64,000 nt of DNA from Gammaproteobacteria bacterium (GCA_018826295.1 JAHJZX010000050.1:1-64000); one strand, 5' to 3'. Shown: positions 54,946 to 64,000, counted from the first letter of the stretch. Notes: generated by a model not told the origin, from the letters alone. Program-made: numbers and translations.

Positions 54946-57900
54946 TTAGGGGCTAATTGTTTTTTCAATACGCGGCGCTTTGCTGCCCAGCGGCACGTCG
55001 AACTGACGGATAAACTGCTGGATCACATCGGCCTGTTGCTGGCTGAACACCCCGTCCAGCCCCATGTCGTGAATGCTGGTAAAGGGCGCATCGTACAGCT
55101 GTTCTATGGCAATTGCACCGTAGCGAATTAAATGGTTTTTCAGCATGCCAATAAAACGCTGCTGTTTGGCGTTCATGTGGGTGTGGGTTTGCTGCACAAA
55201 GTCGGTAAAGGCGCGCTCTATCGCTTCTTTATCCATACCCACTATGGTGCGCAGTATTTTATCTAAGCTTACTGTCGACTCGGGGAAAAACTCTTTTAGC
55301 GTATTTAAATCGACATTAGGGTTTTGCGTATGCACTAACGCATTTAACCGGGCTAAATCGGCTTCGCTTACCTGCTCACCGGCGCGGATTTTTTGCAGTA
55401 CCGCATCGGTATCAAACAGCGGCGCTAAGGTTTTTTCTACTTCCTGCCGGTAAATTTGGTAATCCACCGACACGATATTGGCGGCGCGCTCGGTTACCTT
55501 GTACTCGGCCGTATCTTCTTTTACATCCAGCACCAGCTCTGGTGTCGGCGTAACAATAGCTTTATCACGCAGATGAATAATGCCGCGCAGTGCTTTACGG
55601 CTTTGCTCTAAAGCGTTAAAGCTAAGGTTTCGCCAGTAGCTGTCTTGCTGAATTTCAGCAATGGCGCTGGCTTTGGCTCGCACTTCGTTTAGGTGCATTT
55701 GCAGGGTGGTAATTTTACCCAGCAGCGCCTGGCGGGCGATATCAATTTGGCTGGGATCGGTAAATAACAGCGTCTGCAGGTTGGCCATTTCGGTATCAAA
55801 ACGGTAGGCCTCGCTTTGGCCCATAATGTTGCGCCACTGCATTAACGGCGCAATGCTTTGCCACAGCATGTCTTTTGTTGCCGGGGAAAATTGGTTCAGC
55901 CGCTTTTCGTCTTTGCAGGTTTCAACGTCTTGCCAGTTGTCGCGCACGGCAATGGTGTTCATATCCAGCGCGGTAATATCGGCCTGAATAAGCTTAATAA
56001 CTTCATCAAAGGTCGCCAGATCTGCCTTTTTCAGCGCGGTTTCAGCCAAAGTTAACCGCGCTTCAAACAGCTTTTGCATCAGCGATTTGCTTTGTTTTAC
56101 GTCTTCCGGCTCTGGGTCGAGGTCGAAGTACTCGAAGTTTTCCCAGTGGTCGAAAATTAAAAAGTGCGTTTTATCTTTGCCCGGGCCATACAAATTAGGA
56201 CAAAGCCGGGTGCCGCGACCAATCATCTGCCAAAACTTAACTTTGGATTTTATTGGTTTGGCGAATACCAGGTTAACCACTTCGGGCACATCGATACCGG
56301 TATCGAGCATATCAACCGAAATAGCAATGCGCACTGATTTTTCATCGGTGGCTTTAAACTGATCGATAAGCTCTTCGGCGCGCTCGTACTTAGAGTGAAT
56401 CACCCGGCAAAAGTCCGGATGTAACTGCGGGTACATTTCACTAAATAACGTAGCCAACAGCTCGGCGTGGTTAATGTTGCGGGCGAACACAATCGACTTG
56501 CCCGGCAGCTGACCGTCGACATCACGCAGGCCTTTTTCCATTAAGTTACGCAAGATCACCCGGTTGGTATCTTTGTTTTTCACCGCTTCGTCAATTTGGG
56601 TGGCGTCAAAGTCCAACTCATTCGGGTCGATACCCTGCTCTTCCAGTTGGGCAATTTGCTCATCACTCAGGTTGTCTTTTTTAATGCCGTCGCGCAAAAA
56701 CTTAGTGGTAAAGCTGACAATCTTGTACGGCACCAGGTTACGGTCTTCTATTGCCTGCTCCAGCGGGTAATTGGCGGTAGGCAGTTTGTAGTCACAGCCA
56801 AACAGCTCACAGGTAGAGCGCGATACCATTTCAACCGGCGTGGCGGTAAGGCCGACCTCTAAGGCGTCAAAATACTTAAAAATATCGCCGTAAATGTTGT
56901 AGATAGAGCGATGCGATTCATCGGCCACAATCAGGTCAAAATAGCCGACATCGTATTGCTGAAAAATACTCATCATGCCAGGGTAAGTGGCAATAAATAC
57001 CCGCGCACTGGCGGCAGCGTCTTTTTTACTTTTACCCACCACGTACAAAGGCTCTTTGGTGTGCTCGTTAAAGGCATTGGCGGCTTGCTTACGCAGCTCT
57101 TTACGATCACACAAAAACAGTACACGCTTGGCCCAACCGGCATCGAGCAGACGTTTAGCCAGCGCAATAGACACGCGGGTTTTACCGGTGCCGGTGGCTT
57201 GCACCACCAGGGCTTTGCGGTGTTTATCGCTAAAGCGCTCACACACCCGGCTAATGCTTTCAATCTGATAAATACGCCCTGCCACCTTGGTGTCGATCGG
57301 GGTTTGATTGAGGTTTTTCTTTAAACTGCGCTGCTTAATTAAGTATTGCAGGCTGTCTTTACTGTAATAGCCATATACCTTGCGGCTGCTGTAGCCCTGG
57401 GCATCGTCCAGCAGGCGGATGTCGTAGCCGTTGGTGTAAAAGATAACCGGGCGGCGGCCATAACGCTTTTCCAGCGCATTGGCATATAAAATGGCCTGCT
57501 GGCGGCCCTTTTCTACCAACTCACGCGTGCGCTTGGCTTCAATAACCGCCAGCGGCAGTTCGTCATCATCAAACAGCACGTAATCGGCATAGCCTTTACC
57601 TGTTGCGGTGGGCTGGCCATCCACTTCAAACTCTTTGCGCACTTGCTCGGTTGAACTGTCATCTAAAGACACATTCCAACCGGCAGCGCGTAAATCCATA
57701 TCAATAATACGGGCACGGGTTTGCGCCTCGTTAAAATTGATACCAGACATAGTGGCAAAGCCCGCTTTGGCTTTGGCGACTGCGCCTTCGTCAATGGCTT
57801 TTTTCAGGCTGGCCGCTTCTTGCTGGGCTTTCAGTTGGGCGGCTTCAGCGGCTTTTAACTCATCCAGCGCTTGCTTTAATCGTGCTTCATGTTCGGCCAG

Positions 57901-58380
57901 TTTGGCTTGCAGCTGCTTGTTCTCGCGGGCGAACTGCGCATCGGTTTGCTCTGCCAGCTTGGTGCAATCAGGCGCGATAAACTCCGGCAGGTTTTTCGCA
58001 TCGCCACCGCAGTAGGCTACGTAGAAGTAACCACTAACAAAGTAACACTCCTGTAATATCCACACTGCTTCCTGCTGGCTGACTTTGCCCTCGTGCGCCG
58101 CGCGGTTACCGCTTTTACGAATAGCATGCAGTTTGTCGATAATTTTACTGGGAACAACGGAGGTGAAGCTGTCGGCATTAAGCTTGTCGACAATGCTGGC
58201 GTTGGGGTACACCGGCAGCTGTAATTTGGCGTAAATCACACCGACAATTTTTTCCATCAGGCAGCGCATTTTCACCAGCGCACTTTGCGGATCACTACAA
58301 GCGTAATCCTGAGCAAAGGCCGCCAGCTGATATAGCTCGGGTAGCGCTTCAAGATGTTTAAAATTTGCGGCTTGCTTCAT
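54946..58380 (-). CDS. hsdR: Type I restriction endonuclease subunit R
   Basis: Translocates DNA and cuts at a distance (1144 residues). N-terminal DUF4145 domain, then a coiled coil, then the nuclease motif (DELPLAVIEAKRTRELVEKGRQ near 278), then an SF2 motor: TGTGKTRVSIALAKRLL near 395, DESHRS near 486, and QMIGRGTRLCP. The C-terminus (about 1000-1140) matches the EcoEI-type R C-terminal domain. Gene order R-M-S on one strand. Base composition resembles the host better than the AT-rich block downstream. Confidence 0.95.
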   Translation of the reverse strand: MKQAANFKHLEALPELYQLAAFAQDYACSDPQSALVKMRCLMEKIVGVIYAKLQLPVYPNASIVDKLNADSFTSVVPSKIIDKLHAIRKSGNRAAHEGKVSQQEAVWILQECYFVSGYFYVAYCGGDAKNLPEFIAPDCTKLAEQTDAQFARENKQLQAKLAEHEARLKQALDELKAAEAAQLKAQQEAASLKKAIDEGAVAKAKAGFATMSGINFNEAQTRARIIDMDLRAAGWNVSLDDSSTEQVRKEFEVDGQPTATGKGYADYVLFDDDELPLAVIEAKRTRELVEKGRQQAILYANALEKRYGRRPVIFYTNGYDIRLLDDAQGYSSRKVYGYYSKDSLQYLIKQRSLKKNLNQTPIDTKVAGRIYQIESISRVCERFSDKHRKALVVQATGTGKTRVSIALAKRLLDAGWAKRVLFLCDRKELRKQAANAFNEHTKEPLYVVGKSKKDAAASARVFIATYPGMMSIFQQYDVGYFDLIVADESHRSIYNIYGDIFKYFDALEVGLTATPVEMVSRSTCELFGCDYKLPTANYPLEQAIEDRNLVPYKIVSFTTKFLRDGIKKDNLSDEQIAQLEEQGIDPNELDFDATQIDEAVKNKDTNRVILRNLMEKGLRDVDGQLPGKSIVFARNINHAELLATLFSEMYPQLHPDFCRVIHSKYERAEELIDQFKATDEKSVRIAISVDMLDTGIDVPEVVNLVFAKPIKSKVKFWQMIGRGTRLCPNLYGPGKDKTHFLIFDHWENFEYFDLDPEPEDVKQSKSLMQKLFEARLTLAETALKKADLATFDEVIKLIQADITALDMNTIAVRDNWQDVETCKDEKRLNQFSPATKDMLWQSIAPLMQWRNIMGQSEAYRFDTEMANLQTLLFTDPSQIDIARQALLGKITTLQMHLNEVRAKASAIAEIQQDSYWRNLSFNALEQSRKALRGIIHLRDKAIVTPTPELVLDVKEDTAEYKVTERAANIVSVDYQIYRQEVEKTLAPLFDTDAVLQKIRAGEQVSEADLARLNALVHTQNPNVDLNTLKEFFPESTVSLDKILRTIVGMDKEAIERAFTDFVQQTHTHMNAKQQRFIGMLKNHLIRYGAIAIEQLYDAPFTSIHDMGLDGVFSQQQADVIQQFIRQFDVPLGSKAPRIEKTISP

Positions 58381-58514
58381 TGCGGTGTATTCCTGAGATC
58401 CTTACCAATAAAAACTTAGCAGCTGATACTTCAAGGCTAAATTTTTTGAATGCCTTCAATATATTGCTGCAACTTAAATGACGCAACTAAATTAGGTACT
58501 CAGAGCGATTACTA

Positions 58515-58826
58515 TCACCGTAGCCGGTTAAACGCCGGTTCGTCGAAGTAATCATAATCACCCAGCTTTAACGCCTGCTGACGGCGGGTCTGCTCTCTGG
58601 GCTTACGCTCGGCAATGCTGACGCCGAACACATCCTGGTGTACCTGCTCCATCAGTTGCTGTACTTCCATGCGACTGCAAAGCTCTAATAACTCACCGGC
58701 GTGGATAAAACCCTGAGTGCGCAGGCGCAGATCTGCATTGTCTTTATCCGCCTTGCTGGCCTGGAAGATATCGCTAAATTGCTGCTTCAGGTTGATGAAA
58801 AACAGCTCTCGCTGGACGTGGTTCAT
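58515..58826 (-). CDS. Conserved small protein at the head of the hsd locus
   Basis: A 103-residue soluble helical protein, 134 bp before hsdR on the same strand. It begins MNHVQRELFFINLKQQFSDI and has no recognised domain, though small proteins of this kind are frequently found beside type I restriction genes. AGGAGAGA-type ribosome site precedes the ATG. Confidence 0.65.
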   Translation of the reverse strand: MNHVQRELFFINLKQQFSDIFQASKADKDNADLRLRTQGFIHAGELLELCSRMEVQQLMEQVHQDVFGVSIAERKPREQTRRQQALKLGDYDYFDEPAFNRLR

Positions 58827-58941
58827 TCTCTCTCCTTATTTAGCTTGAGGTGGCATCCCTGCCGGTTAATCCCTGTACATCCTGTTGATGCATCCTTCAT
58901 CTACTCCCTGTCATCTGTGCTTAGCTTTATGTAACTAACAG

Positions 58942-59017
58942 TGACATGTCATCCGTGTGCTGTCATATTAGGGCGTTTCGAAATTGACACCATACTGTGC
59001 AGGTATTCAGTGTATGG
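58942..59017. promoter_or_regulatory. Operator-like palindromes between the hsd locus and the WYL regulator
   Basis: The gap of 296 bp between 58827 and 59122 holds a perfect 10-bp palindrome TGACATGTCA (58942-58951), a further TGTCA at 58961, a TTGACA box at 58984-58989, and an imperfect inverted repeat CCATAC (58990) / GTATGG (59012). These would fit a regulator binding between divergent promoters; nothing else was seen in the gap. Confidence 0.45.
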
Positions 59018-59122
59018 TTTTCAGGCAGATAGATTAGCTTTTATCCGCATTGGCATTTTGAAACATCGCAAAATGACATAAATTGCCAGACAGGGACGTA
59101 TGCACTGTTACACAGATAAATA

Positions 59123-60007
59123 ATGGGTAATAACACTATGGAAGTAACCAATACCGGCTGGCCGATACGCTGGGAGCTATTAATGCGTTACCGGCTAATT
59201 GAAATTGTTGCGCTGTGGGAAGGCCGCTTAACCACTAACCATTTATGCAATAGCTTTGGTATTGCCCGCCAGCAGGCGTCAAAAGACATCAATGCTTATT
59301 TACGCGACGTTGCGCCGGGTAACTTAGTGTATGACAGCAAGCTTAAAGGCTACAAGCCATCAGAAACCTTTATACCAAAGGTCACCAGTGGCCTGGCCGA
59401 TGAGTACTTGCATGCCCTTGCCAGCAGCAAAGACTTTGCCCATACCTTTAGCCAGCTGGATTTAGGCTTTGCCCACACCGAAATGCTAAGCCCACCCATT
59501 AGGCAGGTAAACCCGGATATTTTACGTGCCCTGGTGCAAGCGGCACGTGACGGTAAAAAGTTGGATATGGGTTATGTGTCGCTAACCAGCCCGGATGAAG
59601 AAAGCCGCATTGTTGCGCCGCATACCTTGGTATGCACCCACCTGCGCTGGCATGTGCGTGCTTATTGCGAGAAGAACCGGGATTTTCGTGACTTCGTATT
59701 AAGCCGCTTTCGCGGTATTAACGACATAGAAGGCGATGCCTCTATGCGCCGGGAAGATGATGTGCGCTGGAACACGATAGTGAATATTATCCTGGTGCCG
59801 GACTCACGCTTAACCGATTACCAAAAAGCCATTATTGCCGAAGACTACAACATGGTTGATGGCAAACGGGTAATACCGGTGCGCTCGGCCTTGGTGCCCT
59901 ATGCCGTGCAGGTGTTAAACCTGGATTTAGCGAAAATTGAGGCACGCCCGGAGGCGCAGCAAATTATGGTGGCGAATTTAGACGAAGTGCGCAGCCATGC
60001 GTTTTAA
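59123..60007 (+). CDS. WYL-domain regulator, BrxR/CapW-like
   Basis: A 294-residue DNA-binding regulator. N-terminal winged helix (LLMRYRLIEIVALWEGRLTTNHLCNSFGIARQQASKDINAYL), then a WYL domain (HTLVCTHLRWHVRAYCEKNRDFRDFVLSRF) and a C-terminal capping region. This is the BrxR/CapW type, which represses divergent defence genes and responds to a ligand, possibly an oligonucleotide or nucleotide. The start may be the ATG at 59123 or the one at 59138. Confidence 0.88.
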   Translation: MGNNTMEVTNTGWPIRWELLMRYRLIEIVALWEGRLTTNHLCNSFGIARQQASKDINAYLRDVAPGNLVYDSKLKGYKPSETFIPKVTSGLADEYLHALASSKDFAHTFSQLDLGFAHTEMLSPPIRQVNPDILRALVQAARDGKKLDMGYVSLTSPDEESRIVAPHTLVCTHLRWHVRAYCEKNRDFRDFVLSRFRGINDIEGDASMRREDDVRWNTIVNIILVPDSRLTDYQKAIIAEDYNMVDGKRVIPVRSALVPYAVQVLNLDLAKIEARPEAQQIMVANLDEVRSHAF

Positions 60008-60116
60008 TGGGAATATGTAACATTAAGATACAGGTTAATTTTTACCCGGCGCGTTAAGGCTTTTCAAAAATTGGCCGACAACCTAAGCTCAGGCAATGCA
60101 AAAAGGAGCCATCGCC

Positions 60117-60395
60117 ATGAGCCAACACACAACGCCAAACGTGACTGAACAGCAAACCAATGAACTACGTTACCTGCACAAAGTAATGCAGGCTATTCAG
60201 ATTTTGGGTGAACAGCCAAGCCTTTGTGTTGTGGCCTACGGCAAAATATGGCGCTATGGCGACTTACTTAAAACCGCCGTACGTTACGCCGAACTTGCCG
60301 AATTACATGGCTATGACACCAGCGCCTTTAAGCACTGGTTTCAAAAAGACATGGCCGTATTTGCGCAATACGGAGTTGCATTGCGGGTAAGCTAA
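60117..60395 (+). CDS. Unknown small protein
   Basis: A 92-residue soluble helical protein. ATG at 60117 has AGGAG 8 nt upstream, preferable to the ATG at 60096. No family recognised. It follows the WYL gene on the same strand by 109 bp. Confidence 0.6.
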   Translation: MSQHTTPNVTEQQTNELRYLHKVMQAIQILGEQPSLCVVAYGKIWRYGDLLKTAVRYAELAELHGYDTSAFKHWFQKDMAVFAQYGVALRVS

Positions 60396-60444
60396 AACTT
60401 AAGCTTAATTTTTACTAGCTAACTCGTGGCCGGATTAACTGTGG

Positions 60445-60756
60445 TTAGTCGGCAGATAACTGGATCGGCTTATTATCCAACAGCTGTCTTAGCCCCTCAT
60501 CAATAGGTAATAAGTTTCCTTGCCGCATCAATTCGATTGCATTACCAAGTAATATTCGCGATAGCCTGCTGTTTGGATCAAAACCAGGCTGGCTCACCAT
60601 AAATTGCACTAATCTCTGCTCTAGCAGCAGATATTTTGCTTCACTGTACAAGATCCAGCTATCGCCACTGATATCCGGCGTGAGTAAAAACTGCTGATGC
60701 TTTAGCATGGCCTCGGTACAAACAATTCCACCCGCATCTAATGTTAACCACTGCAT
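60445..60756 (-). CDS. Unknown small protein
   Basis: A 103-residue soluble protein with a helical C-terminus. GGTGAG lies 5 nt before the ATG at 60756. Not recognised; possibly partner of the oppositely oriented gene at 60869. Confidence 0.55.
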   Translation of the reverse strand: MQWLTLDAGGIVCTEAMLKHQQFLLTPDISGDSWILYSEAKYLLLEQRLVQFMVSQPGFDPNSRLSRILLGNAIELMRQGNLLPIDEGLRQLLDNKPIQLSAD

Positions 60757-60868
60757 AATCACTCACCCCGTCTTAAATCTCTATACACAGAGTAATGCCA
60801 GATGCGACTTAATGTGTCGCACTTGACGCTTAAGCTGATGCCTCAAAGTAAAGTAGCAGGAAGATACT

Positions 60869-61795
60869 ATGTGTGGTTACTGTGTTGAGCGCAACCAATT
60901 GGTGTTGCATTGGCAATATGGTCGTTTTGAACCGCAGCCAGAACTTGGCTCAAACGCCAGCCACTTTATTAGCCTGGAGTGTCCCGATACACGCACTTTG
61001 TATACGTGGCAACAACAAGGCCAGGCATTAGAGCCTGAGTTGGTGCTGATCCGCCTGGCGTGCGACGCCAGAATGAAATGCGATGCCACTGCAGTCCCAC
61101 TTCGCAAAGCCATGCTGGCACAAATTAGCCATCAACATCCAACCACTGCAGCCAGCGTCTGGCCCTGGCTTGATAATGCACTTACGCATATCCTGAACTA
61201 TGGCCGCTTACCCTATACCGGTATTGATGTCTTTCCTACAGAGCTGCTCAATGAGTTAGAGCAGGCGTTGGCTTGGCTGACACAGCATATTTATCCCGTG
61301 CAGGCCACAGATACCGATGATGATGGCGAATACGAACAACAGCACGAAGACTCTCTGAAATACAGCCATTTGCTGGCAGAGCAGCTGTACCAGCAGTTTC
61401 AGCCATTATTAATGGCGACACTGTTAATGCAGCAAATACAACCTGACCACGCAGTCATACAGCAAATTGCGCTTAACCATAATGCCAGCTTCACCCATTT
61501 TGTCGGGCTGGAGCTGGCACTTAGACGCCAGGCGCAGTATCACTGTATACAACACTATGGCAAAGACTGGTTTTGGCAGCACTTACATCAGTTAGAGCTT
61601 CAGCATATCTTCTACCTCGCCGCCCGCTGCCACTTAGATCCCGGCGAGATCACAGCACTACAAATAAAGCTGGAAGATGAATTTGTTGGACAACACTACT
61701 TTATGCCCCGCCAAGACTGCATCGACGCATTGACCATGCTGAGTTTAGCGGTGGAGTTTGAGTTTGACCCTGATGAAAACAATGTCTATTATTGA
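60869..61795 (+). CDS. Unknown 308-residue protein
   Basis: Soluble, Gln/His/Leu-rich, mostly helical, with an acidic tract (TDTDDDGEYEQQ) near residue 150. It begins MCGYCVERNQLVLHW, where Cys2 and Cys5 could bind a metal. No domain could be assigned. Divergent from the gene at 60445. Confidence 0.6.
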   Translation: MCGYCVERNQLVLHWQYGRFEPQPELGSNASHFISLECPDTRTLYTWQQQGQALEPELVLIRLACDARMKCDATAVPLRKAMLAQISHQHPTTAASVWPWLDNALTHILNYGRLPYTGIDVFPTELLNELEQALAWLTQHIYPVQATDTDDDGEYEQQHEDSLKYSHLLAEQLYQQFQPLLMATLLMQQIQPDHAVIQQIALNHNASFTHFVGLELALRRQAQYHCIQHYGKDWFWQHLHQLELQHIFYLAARCHLDPGEITALQIKLEDEFVGQHYFMPRQDCIDALTMLSLAVEFEFDPDENNVYY

Positions 61796-61909
61796 ACATC
61801 ACAAAATAGAAACATGCTAAATACCCTCTAAAACAGAGACTTATAACCCGACGCAGAGTAATCAATTAAGCTATCTAACTTAATGTAGATATTCACTAAC
61901 AGGTGCATT

Positions 61910-62404
61910 ATGAGCAACGAGCTTCCACCCGATATTAAGCGCATTTTAGAGCAAACTGAGGCTGCGCGAAATTTGAAACTTCAGCAAGATAAACTGAAGT
62001 ACGGTGTGTCTCAAGACTGGCAAATACCTTATGCCGAAGCAATTGAATTAATAAAAAATGGTGCACAACAACTTCACAGCGTACTGAAAGAAAATAACGT
62101 TGCTCATCGCTACCTCGAGTCAGTTCAAGACTTACTAAATGACCTTGAGGAGTTCGAAACTGATTTTTTTGAAATCGTTGAATGGATTGAAGATGGTGAA
62201 GAGATAGATAGCGACGAAATTCTCGAGCAAATTGACAATTCTGGTTTTATTGAAGGCATCAACGATGATGCCTATGAACATGTCCTTGAGCTTTTTTACG
62301 TTGATGTCAATGGCGAAGACGTTGACACAGAGCTTATTAAGCCACCAGTTAAATTATTACATGAAGGTTTTGCCAGATTACTTTCGGCTCGCGGCCTTGC
62401 TTGA
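61910..62404 (+). CDS. Acidic unknown protein preceding the caspase-like gene
   Basis: A 164-residue protein with a strongly acidic middle (LEEFETDFFEIVEWIEDGEEIDSDEI). Probably a partner or regulator of the following gene, from which it is separated by 26 bp. No recognised family. Confidence 0.65.
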   Translation: MSNELPPDIKRILEQTEAARNLKLQQDKLKYGVSQDWQIPYAEAIELIKNGAQQLHSVLKENNVAHRYLESVQDLLNDLEEFETDFFEIVEWIEDGEEIDSDEILEQIDNSGFIEGINDDAYEHVLELFYVDVNGEDVDTELIKPPVKLLHEGFARLLSARGLA

Positions 62405-62430
62405 TCGTTAAGAATAATAGGAATTTTGCG

Positions 62431-63132
62431 ATGAAAAAAAATGCTCTCATAATATTGGAAGCTCCATGAGATCTGCGTGAAAACGATCAAAACGTAGTCA
62501 GCGTTTTACCATTTTTTCAAGGTTTGGAGCGGCTGAACGGAAATTTTGATTTATACCACTCTCAGTTCTTCGAAGCTAAAAGCTTTGAGATGGCATTAGA
62601 TCAGTTAACTAAGTTAGATTATGACAGATACTACATTTATATCGCTAGCCACGGTCATGGTAAACGGCTTCAGAGCATCAAACTTAACCATATTCTAAGT
62701 AAGATAAATGACAAAGCTCAGCAGAAAAATATTGTTGGCGTTGTTATCGGGGCGTGTCTTGTTGGGCGGAATACTACCCATTTTGAGACCCACACTGTGG
62801 CTTCAAGTATTGTCTGGAAATTTGGCTATAAGTGCGCGGTAAACTGGCTGGATGGTACGCTGCTGGATCTAAAAGTATTTGATAGTCTTCTCAATGCCAA
62901 AAAAAATGATTTTTCAGAAGCCAGTAAAATAATCAGAAGATTCAGAGAAGCTATTTCTCTGTATGACCCGAATCAATCTATCGGCACAGATGTCACGAAA
63001 ATTGATGATGCTGGTAAGGAATATGAGCCGGATATGGCAATTCAAGACTCGCTTACATTGGTTATACAGCCAAAAGGGCAAGGCCACAAAGCCAAGGACT
63101 ACAGTAGCGTTCTATTCGACATCGACGTCTAA
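62431..63132 (+). pseudogene. Caspase-like (clan CD) peptidase gene with one in-frame TGA
   Basis: ATG at 62431 has AGGAA upstream. Codon 13 (62467-62469) is TGA; downstream the same frame is open to the stop at 63132. Without the stop the product would be ~233 residues with YIASHGHGK (His near 74) and VVIGACLVG (Cys near 109), the HG...AC pattern of clan CD caspase-like peptidases. The context EAP-stop-DLREND suggests a lost Trp codon (TGG to TGA). Whether it is a true pseudogene, a sequencing error, or a recoded/re-initiated gene cannot be settled here. Confidence 0.65.
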
Positions 63133-63259
63133 ACATGCCCCACCAGCCGCCATTTAGCCTCACCCACCCTATGCTATCACTGGTTGCCGATTAAACTGAA
63201 CTTATCGGCATCTGGAATAGCACGAAGAGTGGTAGGCTGGTGGTGCAATTACGCAGTAG

Positions 63260-63427
63260 CAACCAGCTCTGGCTTACTTGCCGGTAGAAAGCTTAATTAA
63301 ACAATTGCAGGCCGGTTATCATCGCTTGCCAAACCAGACTGATAAAACTGTTAATTACCCTGATTTTATTATGCTTTTGCTGAAAGCTATCGGCCCGCGA
63401 AAAGGCGGCTATTGGCAGGTGTTGTAA
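63260..63427 (+). pseudogene. Fragment of an unidentified gene
   Basis: A 55-codon open stretch with no usable start but a well-formed end (LKAIGPRKGGYWQVL then stop). It reads like the C-terminus of a larger protein I cannot identify. The rest of the 386-bp gap before the Sir2 gene contains only this and a CTGCGTCA / TGACGCAG inverted repeat at 63452-63472. Confidence 0.3.
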
Positions 63428-63518
63428 GCCCAACACTATTCAACTACTTAACTGCGTCATAAGCTGACGCAGTATACGGTTACTTTTATCAGGTAAATTG
63501 CAAACGCAAGGAACCAGA

Positions 63519-64000
63519 ATGAAAGACGCACCTAACCCAAATAAAGTTGTTGTATTCAGCGGCGCTGGCCTCAGTCAGGCCAGTGGTTTACCTACCTTTC
63601 GTGACAGTCTTGGCCTGTGGCAACAATATGACGTGTTACAACTTGCCAGCCCGATAGGCTTTGCCAAAAATCCTGAGTTGGTGCATCAGTTCTACCAGGA
63701 GCGAAGGCTGCGTGCGCATCAGGCAAAACCTAATGCGGCTCATTTGGCTATTGCAGAGCTTGAACAACATTATGACGTCGTGGTAGTAACCCAAAACGTG
63801 GACGATTTGCATGAACGAGCAGGTTCTTCGCAAGTGATCCATCTGCACGGCAAGCTTAACGAGCTGCGCCAGACACGCACGCCTTATGCTGTTTATCCCG
63901 TTGCTGATCAGGTGTTCACTGAAAGCAGCACTGCACCAGACGGCACACCATGGCAGCCAAAACAATGGCGACCCAATGTGGTGTGGTTTGGTGAGCAGGT
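63519..64000 (+). CDS. Sir2-family NAD-dependent protein deacylase (3' end outside window)
   Basis: First 160 codons. NAD-binding blocks: VVFSGAGLSQASGLPTFRD, LWQQYD, VVTQNVDDLHERAG, VIHLHGKL. The catalytic His is in HLHG. The usual CxxC zinc-binding pair expected near residues 125-150 is absent (no cysteine in the visible part). AAGGA lies 6 nt ahead of the ATG. Could act in protein deacylation, or, since it lies at the end of a defence-like region, as an NAD-degrading effector; nothing here decides between these. Confidence 0.85.
   Translation, partial: MKDAPNPNKVVVFSGAGLSQASGLPTFRDSLGLWQQYDVLQLASPIGFAKNPELVHQFYQERRLRAHQAKPNAAHLAIAELEQHYDVVVVTQNVDDLHERAGSSQVIHLHGKLNELRQTRTPYAVYPVADQVFTESSTAPDGTPWQPKQWRPNVVWFGEQ

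Noticed and set aside
38414-60000. Search for an integrase or transposase in the island
   Set aside because: None recognised in any frame; it may lie outside the window.
62467-62469. Selenocysteine recoding of TGA in the caspase-like gene
   Set aside because: No hairpin of SECIS type was recognised after the TGA and no Cys-to-Sec context; the site looks like a former Trp codon.

Overview
The window looks like a chromosome segment from a marine or freshwater gammaproteobacterium of the Rheinheimera/Alishewanella/Arsukibacterium type (inference). The supporting points are a complete trp operon with a fused trpCF, the gammaproteobacterial cluster rluB-scpB-scpA-yciO-rnm divergent from trp, yjjX, acpH and slyD, moderate GC in the core, and many ORFs best started at TTG or GTG. 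No rRNA gene, intact tRNA gene, integrase or transposase was seen.

Region 1 (1-34.6 kb) is ordinary core chromosome. It holds a truncated NarL-type sensor kinase, an SDR enzyme, two periplasmic solute-binding-like proteins, a TauE/SafE permease, a formylglycine-generating-enzyme-like lipoprotein with a small zinc-ribbon membrane protein, rluB/scpB/scpA/yciO/rnm, a ParE-type toxin-antitoxin pair beside a 6-copy 8-bp tandem repeat, and a classical trp leader attenuator. trpE-G-D-CF-B-A follow with overlapping or tightly spaced ends. Then come slyD, hemH, a very divergent class A penicillin-binding protein, a diguanylate cyclase, a HAD phosphatase, yccF, an alkyltransferase-like protein, a protein with a Gly/Pro-rich 17-residue repeat, acpH, a YebC-family regulator, a cytochrome b562-like protein, a CsbD-like protein, an M19 dipeptidase, a DUF445 protein and yjjX.

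Region 2 (34.6-38.4 kb) is an AT-rich four-gene operon on the minus strand: membrane protein, Rap1a/Tai-like secreted protein, unknown protein, beta-CASP metallo-hydrolase. Next to it lie a remnant of an HsdR C-terminus, a two-copy 85-bp repeat, a strong terminator and a 14-nt sequence matching the 3' end of a tRNA-Ser gene. I read that end as an island boundary (att-like site).

Region 3 (38.4-60 kb) is a defence-like island. A type I restriction-modification locus (103-aa protein, HsdR, HsdM, HsdS) reads leftward and runs on through a 54-aa small gene into an AT-rich block: a winged-helix-like protein, two small proteins sharing a Y-x-[KR]-E-R-E-[LI]-T-K motif, a membrane-anchored SF1 helicase, a zinc-ribbon protein and a coiled-coil tail-anchored protein. 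Then come a DUF3696-type ATPase with an atypical PLD-like partner, a DUF6933-like protein and a large UvrD-type helicase with an embedded nuclease-like domain. A divergently transcribed WYL/BrxR-like regulator sits at the upstream edge. The block between hsdS and the ATPase pair does not match any defence system I can name and is the best candidate for an undescribed system.

Region 4 (60-64 kb) contains several unknown genes, a caspase-like peptidase gene interrupted by one in-frame TGA next to an acidic partner, a gene remnant, and the first 160 codons of a Sir2-family deacylase running off the window.
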